The position numbers were made by a program, and so were the translations under genes. This document shows positions 34,459-43,125 of a stretch of DNA of 64,000 bases, piece after piece. A model generated the notes under the pieces. That model was not told the origin of the DNA. It did no database searches and saw only the letters and a program-made list of their open reading frames with translations. This stretch comes from Calditrichia bacterium (GTDB lineage Bacteria > Calditrichota > Calditrichia > RBG-13-44-9 > J075): contig JANQQU010000093.1 in NCBI GenBank assembly GCA_028284905.1, positions 62,001-126,000 on the forward strand. The letters run 5' to 3'. The number at the start of each line of letters is the position of its first letter. The stretch's first letter is position 1.

Positions 34459-36207
34459 ATGACAGGGTATTTGATTGTGGTAAGAACGTTCATCCTCGCA
34501 TTGATTTTCATCCCCCTTATAATTCAGGCGCAAATAATTACGTTCACCGATGTCAGTAGCAATATGGGCATCAGCCATACCTATCCCTTTGGATTAGGCG
34601 CTGGTGTCGCTTTCTGCGATTTTGACGGCGATGGTAAAGACGATCTCTCCCTAAGCACAGATGATGGGCTTACCGCTCATCTTTATCGTAATGAAGATTC
34701 TACTTTTACTGAGATGGCCGGGATCTTCGGCATTGATGATCTGTTTGAATCCAATTCCTTGCTATGGGGGGATTATGATAATGATGGCGATAGAGACTTG
34801 TTCATCGCCAATGCCACTGGCGGTAACAGACTGTATCAAAACAATCAATTGATATTTACCGATGTTACCGCTGCTGAAGGAATAACAACCGAAACCCTCG
34901 GCACCACAGCGGTTTGCTGGGTCGATTATAACAACGATGGCTGGCTCGATCTCTACATTACCAATTATGAACCGAGCGTCAATAATTTGCTTTATCGTAA
35001 TGAGCAGGGGAATGGCTTTAGTGATGTTACAGATCAGGCCGGCGTATCTGCGCCCAATAAGCGACCGCTGGCAGCGAGTTTCCTGGATATCGATAATGAT
35101 GGCTGGCAGGATCTCTATCTCGCTCATGACCGCGGCACCGGCAACTCACTCTATCTCAATAACGGCGACGAAACATTTACCGATATCAGTGAAGCGTCGA
35201 ACAGCAACCTGGTCTTTAACGCGATGGGGATTGCCATTGGTGATTATAACAACGATGGCTTTTCCGATATGTATGTGACGAATACTGCCGCCGGAAATGG
35301 CTTTCTGAAAAATAACGGAGACGGAACCTTTAGCGAAATTGCTGATTCTCTCGGTGTCGCCGTTGAGAAATTAAGCTGGGGCGCCAATTTTTTCGATTAT
35401 GATAATGACAGCGATTTGGATCTGATTGTTTCCGTGCAGGATGGCCTGCCCAGTGCGGGAAATGAGTTGTTTGAAAATCTTGGGGATGGCAGTTTTCAGG
35501 AGAATACAAATAGCGGTATTCACCTGGACAGCGATAACAGCCATGGCAATGCAGTGGGGGATTTTAATGATGATGGCTTCCAGGATATATTGATATTGAA
35601 TACGCATCCTACTTCATCGAAGCTCTGGCAGAACAATGGTGGAAATGGAAACTGGGTTAAAGTTTTGTTGGAGGGCACTACGAGTAATCGCGATGGCATC
35701 GGCAGTAGGATTGAAGCTTATTTCGCCGGCGAAAGGATCATCCGCACGACCCACAGTGGGATTAGTTATCTCTCACAGAACAGTTTTGTCCAGACCATCG
35801 GAGTCGGTACATCCGATGTCATCGATTCTTTGGTCGTGCTGTGGCCTTCCGGCATGCGGGATGTTCGCAGGGATATCGCAGTGAGCCAAAAATTAACGAT
35901 TATCGAGGGAACACCTCCGACCGCACTAAATGACGAAGAAGCTGAAATTATTGCCGAAAACTTTACACTTCTTGATAACTATCCCAACCCATTCAATAAT
36001 CAGACAACCATTCGATACATCCTCGGCAAGAGAAGCCAGGTTAATTTACAGATTTATAATTTGCAGGGAGCGCTGTTACAGCAGTTTGATTTGGGATGGC
36101 AGGGACCCGGTAACTATTCGCATCAGGTTCATTTTGATGCTGCTGCCAGCGGTATATTTTTCTACCGGATTGGTAATGCCGTCGGTAAAATGGTACTTCT
36201 GAAATAA
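34459..36207 (+). CDS. FG-GAP/ASPIC-UnbV repeat protein with a type-9-secretion-like tail
   Basis: A 582-residue exported protein. After the signal peptide (1-27) come at least seven FG-GAP/VCBS calcium-binding repeats, each with a D-D-D-G-x-D pattern such as DYDNDGDRDLFIAN and DYNNDGWLDLYITN. An ASPIC/UnbV module follows at about 400-480 (GTTSNRDGIGSRIEAYF). The C-terminal domain (about 500-582) starts NYPNPFNNQTTIRY and ends GKMVLLK, the pattern of type A sorting domains in the FCB group. The protein is probably secreted or surface-bound and built as a beta-propeller. The ATG at 34459 has only a weak ribosome site. Confidence 0.87.
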   Translation: MTGYLIVVRTFILALIFIPLIIQAQIITFTDVSSNMGISHTYPFGLGAGVAFCDFDGDGKDDLSLSTDDGLTAHLYRNEDSTFTEMAGIFGIDDLFESNSLLWGDYDNDGDRDLFIANATGGNRLYQNNQLIFTDVTAAEGITTETLGTTAVCWVDYNNDGWLDLYITNYEPSVNNLLYRNEQGNGFSDVTDQAGVSAPNKRPLAASFLDIDNDGWQDLYLAHDRGTGNSLYLNNGDETFTDISEASNSNLVFNAMGIAIGDYNNDGFSDMYVTNTAAGNGFLKNNGDGTFSEIADSLGVAVEKLSWGANFFDYDNDSDLDLIVSVQDGLPSAGNELFENLGDGSFQENTNSGIHLDSDNSHGNAVGDFNDDGFQDILILNTHPTSSKLWQNNGGNGNWVKVLLEGTTSNRDGIGSRIEAYFAGERIIRTTHSGISYLSQNSFVQTIGVGTSDVIDSLVVLWPSGMRDVRRDIAVSQKLTIIEGTPPTALNDEEAEIIAENFTLLDNYPNPFNNQTTIRYILGKRSQVNLQIYNLQGALLQQFDLGWQGPGNYSHQVHFDAAASGIFFYRIGNAVGKMVLLK

Positions 36208-36214
36208 GTCAAGC

Positions 36215-36805
36215 CTACAACAAACGCTTTTGGCCGTATTTTTTGATCAAAAGGTTTTTCACTGCGGCAAGCGGATAACCATCCCGGTTAATTATCGCAT
36301 GCAAGCCAACACCATCGAAAATTGCCAGCAGCAGCAAGGCTTCCTCCCGGGGATTTTCAACCCCGGCATCCCGGAATAGCCTTTCCATTAAATCCGTAGT
36401 GCTCTCTGCAAACGCCAGAAACTTAGTTTGGAAATCCGCCCATACATCCGGCTGTAATAATAGGCTGATATATAGTCGCCAGAAATGCTCATTACTGTCG
36501 GCGAGTGTCAGGCTGCGTTCAATCAGTACGGCGATATGCTGAAAAGGATCTTCGATAACAGCAGTGTCGGCAAAAAGCGTTTCGATCTCGGCTAGGCCAT
36601 TATAAATAATTGCCTCCAAAATTTTTTTCTTCCCGGCGAAGTAGTGGTAGAGGAGTCCTTTGGAGATCTTCGCATGGGAGGCAATAGCATCAATGGAAGT
36701 GCCATGAAACCCGCGAATGGCAAAAAGCGCAAGGGCGCTCTCCAAAATGGTTGCGCGGGTTTTTTCACGGATTTCTGCGTTTTGACTTTCGGTTCTTGGC
36801 GACAT
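36215..36805 (-). CDS. TetR/AcrR-family transcriptional regulator
   Basis: A 196-residue repressor. The N-terminal helix-turn-helix spans about 15-60 (ILESALALFAIRGFHGTSIDAIASHAKISKGLLYHYF), the best conserved part of the family. The C-terminal half is the variable ligand-binding domain. It is divergent from the LolA-like gene at 36946, with palindromic sites in the 140-base gap, so it probably represses the envelope operon and itself. The inducer is unknown. It ends 7 bases from the convergent FG-GAP gene. Confidence 0.9.
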   Translation of the reverse strand: MSPRTESQNAEIREKTRATILESALALFAIRGFHGTSIDAIASHAKISKGLLYHYFAGKKKILEAIIYNGLAEIETLFADTAVIEDPFQHIAVLIERSLTLADSNEHFWRLYISLLLQPDVWADFQTKFLAFAESTTDLMERLFRDAGVENPREEALLLLAIFDGVGLHAIINRDGYPLAAVKNLLIKKYGQKRLL

Positions 36806-36824
36806 ATGCGTTTTTCGTTAAATG

Positions 36825-36930
36825 ATTGTTCAGTTGAAAACTAAAAATAAAAGCAACTAAAATCAAAAGAAAAATTATTCCTTGACAGCCAAATATTTCT
36901 CGTGTAATTTTTTGTTGAACAATTGGTCAA
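36825..36930. promoter_or_regulatory. Promoter and TetR-type operators of the envelope operon
   Basis: A -35 TTGACA (36882-36887) and a -10 TAATTT (36905-36910) with 17-base spacing face the LolA-like gene. The near-palindrome TTGAACAATTGGTCAA (36915-36930) overlaps the expected transcription start. A related sequence, ATTGTTCAGTTGAA (36825-36838), lies just upstream of the tetR start. Both fit control by the divergent TetR protein; binding is inferred. Confidence 0.65.
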
Positions 36931-36945
36931 TTAAAAGAGGCAAAA

Positions 36946-37686
36946 ATGAAATATCTACTTATAGTCTTATTGATTAGCAGTGCCGCTACCATATTTGGGC
37001 AAAATGCAGAAGAAATTGTCCAGCGGGCAGAGAATGCCGTTAAGGGAAAAACTGCCCATGGGGTTTTTCAGATGACGGTCAGTAATCCGGATTATACCCG
37101 TAAGCTGACCATGGAAAGCTGGTGGGAAGGGAATGAGAAAGCCCTGATCGTGGTAAAGTCGCCGAAGAAAGAAGCAGGCAATAAAACCCTGAAGATCGAC
37201 AATGAAATGTGGAACTACCTGAAGAACACTGAAACGACGATCAAAATTCCTCCCTCAATGATCTTGCAGTCCTGGAACGGCTCCGACTTTACCAACGATG
37301 ATCTCGTGCGGGAATCGAATCTCAATGAAGATTACGAAATGAGTTTGCTTGGCAAGGAAACGATCGACGGTGAAAATTGCTGGAAAATCGAACTGCTGCC
37401 GCATCCCGATGCGCCGGTGGTCTGGGGAAAAATACATTATTGGGTGCGCATCAGCGATAACCTGCCGGCGCGGGTTGCTTATTTCGATGAAAAAGGCGCG
37501 CAGATGCGCCACATGGAATACCTGGATCATCAGACGATGAGTGGCCGAAAAATACCTACCCGCTGGGTAATGATCAATGATGCAAAGCCGGACAGAAGCA
37601 CGGAAATCAAGCTGCTGGAGATGGCGTTTGATATTAAGATCAAGTCGCGTATTTTTTCTTTCCGGGAACTGGAACGGGGTCGATAA
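36946..37686 (+). CDS. LolA-fold outer-membrane lipoprotein-sorting protein
   Basis: A 246-residue periplasmic protein with a signal peptide (1-18). The sequence follows the half-open beta-barrel family related to LolA: AENAVKGKTAHGVFQMTVSNPDYTRKLTMESWWEGNEKALIVVKSPKKEAGNKTLKIDNEMWNYLKN is summarised here by its key pieces YTRKLTMESWWEG and MWNYLKN. These proteins carry lipoproteins or lipids across the periplasm. As the first gene of a TetR-controlled operon with two FtsX permeases, an ATPase and a beta-barrel, it is likely the soluble carrier of the system. Confidence 0.85.
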   Translation: MKYLLIVLLISSAATIFGQNAEEIVQRAENAVKGKTAHGVFQMTVSNPDYTRKLTMESWWEGNEKALIVVKSPKKEAGNKTLKIDNEMWNYLKNTETTIKIPPSMILQSWNGSDFTNDDLVRESNLNEDYEMSLLGKETIDGENCWKIELLPHPDAPVVWGKIHYWVRISDNLPARVAYFDEKGAQMRHMEYLDHQTMSGRKIPTRWVMINDAKPDRSTEIKLLEMAFDIKIKSRIFSFRELERGR

Positions 37687-37718
37687 AAAAACCTGAGTAT
37701 TCAGAAAAGGGGCAACAG

Positions 37719-38942
37719 ATGTTACTGAAATTAGCCTGGCGAAATGTCTGGCGAAATAAACGCCGATCCATTATTACTATCTCGGCAGTGGTTTTTGCAG
37801 TGATGCTCTCCATCGTAATGCGTGGTATCCAACATGGTACCTACGCCCTCAATATCAAATCTGCCGTAGAGATTTTTTCCGGTTATCTCCAGGTTCAAAA
37901 AACCGGCTATCAAAAAAATCGCACCCTGCAAAAAAGTTTTCGGGTTGATGACGATCTACGGAAAATCCTTGATGATACGCCTGCTATCAAAGGATATGCG
38001 CCTCGAATTATGGGCGACGGCCTGATCAGCTTCCGCGATAATTCCCAGGGAGCAGCGATTCTTGCCGTTGATCCTGCTTACGAGAAAGACACCTTTACAA
38101 TAATTGAAAAGGTGCGCGAAGGGGCAATTTTCAGCAGTGATAGTTCCCAGGATATTGTTGTTGGCTACAAGTTGTTGGATAATCTACAAGCATCAATTGG
38201 CGATACGGTGGTAATCCTCTCGCAGGGATTCGATGGTTCTTTGGGAAATCTGAAATTTCGCATCAGCGGGATATTAAAAACCGGTGCAATAGACTTCGAT
38301 CGCCGCGCAGTGCTGATGGGTCTTCGAACCGCTCAGGATCTTTTGACAATGTACGGGCGGATAAATTTATTGGCAATTTCTCTCGATGATCTGGAAGCGG
38401 TACCATCTGTGGAAAAATCGGTTGCGGCAAAACTGCAGGGAAGCGACCGGGAAATTCTAAATTGGAGGGAGATTATGCCCGGGCTGGATCAGAATATGAA
38501 ACTGGATGAAGTCGGTGGCATACTTTTCCTGGGGATTTTAGTATTAGTCGTAGCGTTTGGCATCATGAATACGGTGATGATGTCCGTTACAGAGCGTTTT
38601 CGGGAATTTGGCGTGTCATTGTCGATTGGCATGCCATATCGAAAGCTCGTCGCATTGGTTTTTCTGGAAACTGTATTCATCGTTTTAATTGGGCTAATAA
38701 TCGGAAATTTAATTGCCGGTGGTATCAACTACTATATCGTTGAGAACCCGATCATTTTTACCGGCGATTTTGCCGCACTTTACGAAGAATACGGCTTTTT
38801 ACCCCGACTGGAATCATCATTAAAAAGCAGTGTTTTTCTCGATGCCAGCCTAATGATTTTTATCGTGTCGGTATTAATGAGTTTATACCCGATTTTCAAG
38901 GTTTACAAGCTGGAACCGCTTAAAGGGATTCGATATACTTAA
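37719..38942 (+). CDS. LolC/LolE-like FtsX ABC permease
   Basis: A 407-residue permease: N-terminal helix (LAWRNVWRNKRRSIITISAVVFAVML), a periplasmic MacB_PCD domain (about 45-245), and an FtsX block of three helices (about 265-400). It contains FGIMNTVMMSVTERFREFGVSLSIG and ends with YKLEPLKGIRYT. This is the LolC/LolE/MacB layout. It pairs with the next permease (about 30% similar by eye), so the transporter is likely a heterodimer. A heptamer array begins 1 base after its stop codon. Confidence 0.9.
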   Translation: MLLKLAWRNVWRNKRRSIITISAVVFAVMLSIVMRGIQHGTYALNIKSAVEIFSGYLQVQKTGYQKNRTLQKSFRVDDDLRKILDDTPAIKGYAPRIMGDGLISFRDNSQGAAILAVDPAYEKDTFTIIEKVREGAIFSSDSSQDIVVGYKLLDNLQASIGDTVVILSQGFDGSLGNLKFRISGILKTGAIDFDRRAVLMGLRTAQDLLTMYGRINLLAISLDDLEAVPSVEKSVAAKLQGSDREILNWREIMPGLDQNMKLDEVGGILFLGILVLVVAFGIMNTVMMSVTERFREFGVSLSIGMPYRKLVALVFLETVFIVLIGLIIGNLIAGGINYYIVENPIIFTGDFAALYEEYGFLPRLESSLKSSVFLDASLMIFIVSVLMSLYPIFKVYKLEPLKGIRYT

Positions 38943-38943
38943 G

Positions 38944-39018
38944 GAAGTTCAAAGTTACAAGTTCAGAGTTCAAAGTTAAAAAACTACTAACTCTGAACTT
39001 TGAACTCTGAACTCTGAA
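38944..39018. repeat. Two inverted heptamer arrays forming an 18-bp perfect stem
   Basis: Five units (GAAGTTC, AAAGTTA, CAAGTTC, AGAGTTC, AAAGTTA) at 38944-38978 are followed by four inverted units (CTCTGAA, CTTTGAA, CTCTGAA, CTCTGAA) at 38991-39018. The segments 38960-38977 and 38996-39013 are exactly complementary over 18 bases, around an 18-base loop. The array starts 1 base after a stop codon and ends before the GAGG ribosome site of the second permease. An RNA hairpin here could regulate relative expression of the two permeases. Confidence 0.85.
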
Positions 39019-39033
39019 CCAAAGAGGATAATC

Positions 39034-40248
39034 ATGTTGTTGAAACTGGCCTGGCGGAATATTTGGCGAAATTCCCGGCGCTCGATTCTGGTGCTTATAT
39101 CGGCAATCGTAGGCTTAATCGCTATTTTACTCTACGAAAGCCTTTCCATGGGAATGATTCACCAGATGCTCGGCAATCAGATAGGCTCCCACGTAACCCA
39201 TATTCAAATACATAAAAATGGCTTTAATGATAACAAAATCATTCAAAATAATATTGCTGATGCGCAGGAAATAACAGCGGCGCTTGATTCGGAAAACCGG
39301 ATTAAACATTACAGTGAAAGAGTGCTATCCTACGGTATTCTGAGTAGCGCCAGCAGCGCCTCGGGCATCCTTCTGGCAGGTGTTGTGCCGGATCAGGAAG
39401 CGCAAGTGACAATCATTAAGCAGTCCCTGGAGGAAGGGCGTTATCTCAGCGGTGAGAAGCATGAGATCGTTATTGGGCAAAAACTGGCGGAGAAGCTCGA
39501 AGTAGGGCTCGGAGACAAGGTGGTTGCCATGGCTTCATCGCTTGATGGGGATATCGGTTCCGATGTTTTCCGGGTGGTTGGCATCTACCGCACTTTCAGT
39601 TCCGATTTTGATCGGGTGCACGGCTTTGTTGCATTGGAAAACCTGCAGGAGATGCTCGACTTTGGGACGCGAATTTCCGAGGTCGCTATACTGCTGGAAA
39701 ATGCTAACGCCAGCCAATCGGTTGCCAGCATACTTAAAGAAACCCTGGGAGATAGATACGAAGTGCTCCCTTATCAGGAGTTGCTGCCTTTGCTGGTGAT
39801 GCAGGTGGATGTCTCCAGGCAGGCAATGTTTGTCTTCTATGCCATTATCGGCATCGCGATGATCTTCGGCATCATCAATACGATGTTAATGTCGGTGCTG
39901 GAACGCATCCAGGAATTCGGGGTGTTGATGGCAGTAGGGATGAAAAATCGCCGCCTCTTTAACATGGTTTTACTGGAAGCGCTTTTATTAGGGATAACCG
40001 GCACTATCATCGGATTGATACTCGGTTACCTCTGTTATTTGCCGCTAGCTACCAATGGCATGGATTTACGGAATTTCTCCGACGGACTGGGTGCATTGGG
40101 TATCGGGGCGATCATCTATCCGGAATTAACGCCGCAAAGCGTTGTGAATGCAGCATTGATAGTGCCAATATTTTCAGTACTCGGCGCCATTTACCCGGCA
40201 ATTCGGGCCGTGCGCCTGAATCCAATCAGCGCCATCCGCCATGTGTGA
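39034..40248 (+). CDS. LolC/LolE-like FtsX ABC permease
   Basis: A 404-residue permease with the same plan as the preceding one: start helix LAWRNIWRNSRRSILVLISAIVGLIA, periplasmic domain, then an FtsX block with FGIINTMLMSVLERIQEFGVLMAVG and end RLNPISAIRHV. It would form the second half of a heterodimeric LolCDE-like transporter with the ATPase encoded next. A GAGG ribosome site lies 9 bases upstream of the ATG. Its stop is followed within 6 bases by another heptamer array. Confidence 0.9.
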   Translation: MLLKLAWRNIWRNSRRSILVLISAIVGLIAILLYESLSMGMIHQMLGNQIGSHVTHIQIHKNGFNDNKIIQNNIADAQEITAALDSENRIKHYSERVLSYGILSSASSASGILLAGVVPDQEAQVTIIKQSLEEGRYLSGEKHEIVIGQKLAEKLEVGLGDKVVAMASSLDGDIGSDVFRVVGIYRTFSSDFDRVHGFVALENLQEMLDFGTRISEVAILLENANASQSVASILKETLGDRYEVLPYQELLPLLVMQVDVSRQAMFVFYAIIGIAMIFGIINTMLMSVLERIQEFGVLMAVGMKNRRLFNMVLLEALLLGITGTIIGLILGYLCYLPLATNGMDLRNFSDGLGALGIGAIIYPELTPQSVVNAALIVPIFSVLGAIYPAIRAVRLNPISAIRHV

Positions 40249-40253
40249 AAAAC

Positions 40254-40357
40254 CGTTGTTCGTTGTTCGTTCCTCGTAGAGACGGATCACGATCCGTCTC
40301 AAACCACGATCGATCTCAAACACCAAAAATCAAACGGTCAACGAACAACCAACAACG
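40254..40357. repeat. Inverted GAACAAC-family arrays flanking a perfect palindrome
   Basis: The GTTGTTC-type units at 40254-40271 and the GAACAAC-type units at 40340-40357 are complementary at 17 of 18 positions. Between them lies a perfect 10-bp palindrome with a 2-base loop (40279-40300; GAGACGGATC pairs with GATCCGTCTC). The element fills the gap between permease and ATPase genes and has the look of a small mobile hairpin element. Confidence 0.75.
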
Positions 40358-40385
40358 ATCAACGAAAATGAGATTTGAGGATAAA

Positions 40386-41066
40386 ATGTCAACAATCAGA
40401 ACAGTAGATCTGGAAAAAACCTATTCGGACAACGGCGTCCCGGTGCATGCCCTGCGCGGCGTCTCAATCGAAGTGGAAGAGGGCGAATTTACGGTAATTG
40501 CCGGCCCATCCGGCTCGGGGAAAACAACCTTGTTAAATATGATCGGCGCCTTGGATACACCAACCAGGGGAAAAGTTTTTCTGGACGGCGAGGACATCAG
40601 CGAACTGAATCGTAATGAGCTTGGTGAACTGCGTCTGAAGAAAATCGGTTTTGTTTTTCAAGCCTATAATCTAATCCCGGTATTAAGTGCACTGGAAAAT
40701 ATTGAATTTACCATGATGCTAGCCGGCGTTCCGGAAAAAGAGCGGCATGAGCGGGCGTTCGCGGCGATGGAGAAGCTCCACATTGCCGAATTAGCGAAGA
40801 AACGCCCGAATGAAATGAGCGGTGGTCAACAGCAGCGAGTGGCTGTTGCCCGGGCGGTCGTCAACAATCCCACTATTATTCTGGCGGATGAACCAACTGC
40901 CAATCTGGATTCGGAAACCGGTGCGGACTTACTGGATATGATGGAAACAATGAACCGGGAGCATAATATTACTTTCATCTTTTCTTCGCATGATCCACAA
41001 GTCATCGACCGGGCGCGCCGCCTGCTGATCCTCAAAGATGGCAAAATTGCCGAGGACCGGCGGTGA
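40386..41066 (+). CDS. ABC transporter ATPase, LolD/MacB type
   Basis: A 226-residue ATPase. It has Walker A GPSGSGKTT (near 40-48), the Q-loop (VFQAYNLIPVLSALENI), the signature SGGQQQRVAVARA, Walker B (IILADEPTANLDS) and the H-loop (SSHDPQVIDRA). This is the LolD/MacB subclass. The ATG at 40386 was preferred to a longer GTG-started frame because it has GAGG 5 bases upstream and matches family starts; the longer frame would translate the repeat element. It overlaps the beta-barrel gene by 4 bases. Confidence 0.92.
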   Translation: MSTIRTVDLEKTYSDNGVPVHALRGVSIEVEEGEFTVIAGPSGSGKTTLLNMIGALDTPTRGKVFLDGEDISELNRNELGELRLKKIGFVFQAYNLIPVLSALENIEFTMMLAGVPEKERHERAFAAMEKLHIAELAKKRPNEMSGGQQQRVAVARAVVNNPTIILADEPTANLDSETGADLLDMMETMNREHNITFIFSSHDPQVIDRARRLLILKDGKIAEDRR

Positions 41067-42223
41067 AACGAGATATGTTCAAGTCAGCGATTTACTATTG
41101 TTTATTTCTTCTTCTCTGCCTGTTTTGCAATGTTCTCTATGGACAGAATGAACTAACATTCTCCGGATATAGCGCCACATTACCCGTCTACCAAAATGTT
41201 GACAGTGGCTTTGAAGGAGAAAGCGACGGCCTTTGGTTAACCCTTAATCGAACCCGCTTCCGTCCGACACTTTACCTGGGGGGCAATACTTTAGTCGCGC
41301 TGGAATATGAAGTCGACGCTTTAATGCTTTCCGGGCCATTATTGTTTAGTCCGGATATTGGGCAAACGAACCGGCAAATGTTTAACCTGCGCTGGAATTA
41401 TGCGCTAAATGATAATATTCTGTTCAGCCATTTTCTCGACCGATTCTATCTGCGTCATGAATTATCATTTGGGGAAATCACCATCGGTCGCCAGCGGGTC
41501 GCCTGGGGCACCGGGCGGGTCTGGAATCCTACCGATCTCTTTAGCCCCATCAACCCTGCGACTTTTGATAAAATTGAAAAAGATGGCGCGGACTTGCTAA
41601 CTATGAAATTCTTCCTGGGGAATTTTACCGATCTAACCCTGGTGTACAATCCCCGCCCGCGCGGAGAGGCGCATAATGCCGGAATGCGATTCCGCAGCAA
41701 TTGGCAGACGTACGATTTTTCCCTGATAGCAGGACGCTTTGATCGAAGATCAGTGCTCGGGGGGGATTTTGCTGGCAATATCTTTCTCGCCGGTTTTCGC
41801 GGGGAAGCGATTTATGCCTATGACAATGACCGTGATGAGCGCTTTTTTAAAGGCATTTTGGGGCTGGATTACCAATTTACCAGCAAACTTTACGCGCTGT
41901 TGGAATACCAGCACAATGGGCAGGGTAGCCGCCAGCCGCGTGACTATGACATTCCTGCTTTGCTGGAGGGAGAAGTCATCAACCTGGGGAAGAATTATCT
42001 GATTGGACAGGCGGTTTATCAGATTCATCCGCTGATATCCGGGAGCGTCGGCTACAGTCAAAACCTGGATGATGAAAGCGGCTTCGTCAACCTCTCCCTG
42101 CAATATGCGATGAAAGACTATCTCGATTTTAATCTTGGCGGACAGATGTTCAACGGGCAGGCGTTTTCTGAATATGGGTTTTATCCAAATGCCATCTATT
42201 TGCGGGGAACGGTATATTTTTAA
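41063..42223 (+). CDS. Outer-membrane beta-barrel protein (porin-like, DUF1302-like)
   Basis: A 386-residue protein with a signal segment (about 10-28, ending VLYGQ). The mature part has many alternating beta strands and a C-terminal aromatic end (LRGTVYF), typical of barrels inserted by BamA. The GRQRVAWGTGRVWNPTDLFSPINP segment resembles DUF1302-like barrels often found with lipid carriers. It overlaps the ATPase gene by 4 bases, starting with GTG at 41063; an ATG at 41075 is an alternative start. Its place at the end of the operon suggests that it is the outer-membrane end of the system. Confidence 0.75.
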   Translation: MKRDMFKSAIYYCLFLLLCLFCNVLYGQNELTFSGYSATLPVYQNVDSGFEGESDGLWLTLNRTRFRPTLYLGGNTLVALEYEVDALMLSGPLLFSPDIGQTNRQMFNLRWNYALNDNILFSHFLDRFYLRHELSFGEITIGRQRVAWGTGRVWNPTDLFSPINPATFDKIEKDGADLLTMKFFLGNFTDLTLVYNPRPRGEAHNAGMRFRSNWQTYDFSLIAGRFDRRSVLGGDFAGNIFLAGFRGEAIYAYDNDRDERFFKGILGLDYQFTSKLYALLEYQHNGQGSRQPRDYDIPALLEGEVINLGKNYLIGQAVYQIHPLISGSVGYSQNLDDESGFVNLSLQYAMKDYLDFNLGGQMFNGQAFSEYGFYPNAIYLRGTVYF

Positions 42224-42284
42224 GGAAGTGCGATTACAAATTTTAGTGGAATGATGTTATCCTGGAGAGACACTGCCATTTTTT

Positions 42285-42340
42285 GCAAATGGGCAAATGA
42301 GCAGATGAGCATTTTTGCCCATTTGCCCATTTGCCCATTT
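42285..42340. repeat. Octamer arrays in inverted orientation between convergent genes
   Basis: Three units of period 8 (GCAAATGG, GCAAATGA, GCAGATGA) are followed by three inverted units of GCCCATTT (42317-42340). AAATGGGCAAATG at 42287-42299 pairs perfectly with CATTTGCCCATTT at 42320-42332. This is the only array here with period 8. It ends 7 bases before the stop codon of the second LolA-like gene. Confidence 0.75.
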
Positions 42341-42346
42341 CTTCCA

Positions 42347-43081
42347 TCAATTCTCTTCCGAAGCAGCAACAACCGGCATAGTAAACAGCGAATCCGCTAC
42401 TTCTGTATTTACCACCACATCGGTAATCTCATACACTCGATGTCGGGTATCGTATTCGATCTCAATCAGGTGAGGCACCTTTACGCCGGACACTTCCCGG
42501 TAATCATCAAAGAATGCTTCTAAAATAGCCGGGCGGCCGAAGTCGTAGGAGCTGGCTTTTTGTAATACTTCCAGATGAGTTTCCGCATCTATAAACCAGG
42601 TTTCTTCCTGGCCATTTTTTAACGTCATCTTAATTTTATAACAGTCGATGCCATCAACATCTTCTTTACCCAAAAGTTCTGCTTTGTGGCCTTTTGCTTT
42701 GTAGTCAAAGAAGATGCTCTCAATGGGTGTCTCCCGCTCGACAACCAAACTATCCGCATTGGGAATCTTCATCGGATTCGGATTACCATAAAATGGATGT
42801 ATCTGCCATGCCTGCTTTCCATCATAAACCAGGACGACATTCTGAGAGCTCAGGGTATGCTCAAAGCGATACATCTGTGGGCGCTTACGATAAATAGTAA
42901 ATGGATGGGTAAGGCTGAAGGCGGTATAATCCCCGGAAATTGTCATGCTCTTGACCGCTTGCCAGTTTTCCATGCCACCGCGGGCTTCGATATTTTTAGC
43001 AATGACTTCGTCGACGGTTTGGGCATGCAGAGATGATACGGATAAAGCGCAAAATAATAACATCGCCAGTAGCGTGCGCAT
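42347..43081 (-). CDS. LolA-like outer-membrane lipoprotein-sorting protein
   Basis: A 244-residue exported protein (signal 1-21, ending LHAQ). The pattern EVIAKNIEARGGMENWQAVKSM, followed by strands such as YRKRPQMYRFEH and FIDAETHLEVL, is that of LolA/LppX-fold carriers of FCB bacteria. The ATG at 43081 follows AGGAGG with 8-base spacing. It is convergent with the envelope operon and downstream of the PQQ-propeller gene on its own strand with only a 44-base gap, so it may be co-transcribed with that gene. Confidence 0.8.
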   Translation of the reverse strand: MRTLLAMLLFCALSVSSLHAQTVDEVIAKNIEARGGMENWQAVKSMTISGDYTAFSLTHPFTIYRKRPQMYRFEHTLSSQNVVLVYDGKQAWQIHPFYGNPNPMKIPNADSLVVERETPIESIFFDYKAKGHKAELLGKEDVDGIDCYKIKMTLKNGQEETWFIDAETHLEVLQKASSYDFGRPAILEAFFDDYREVSGVKVPHLIEIEYDTRHRVYEITDVVVNTEVADSLFTMPVVAASEEN

Positions 43082-43125
43082 ATGTTGACCTCCTGAAAAA
43101 GTTTCTCTCTTCAATGTTTTCATTT

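Noticed and set aside
40245-40385. Longer N-terminus for the ABC ATPase starting at a GTG
   Set aside because: It would translate the repeat element, and the ATG at 40386 has a proper ribosome site and family-typical start.
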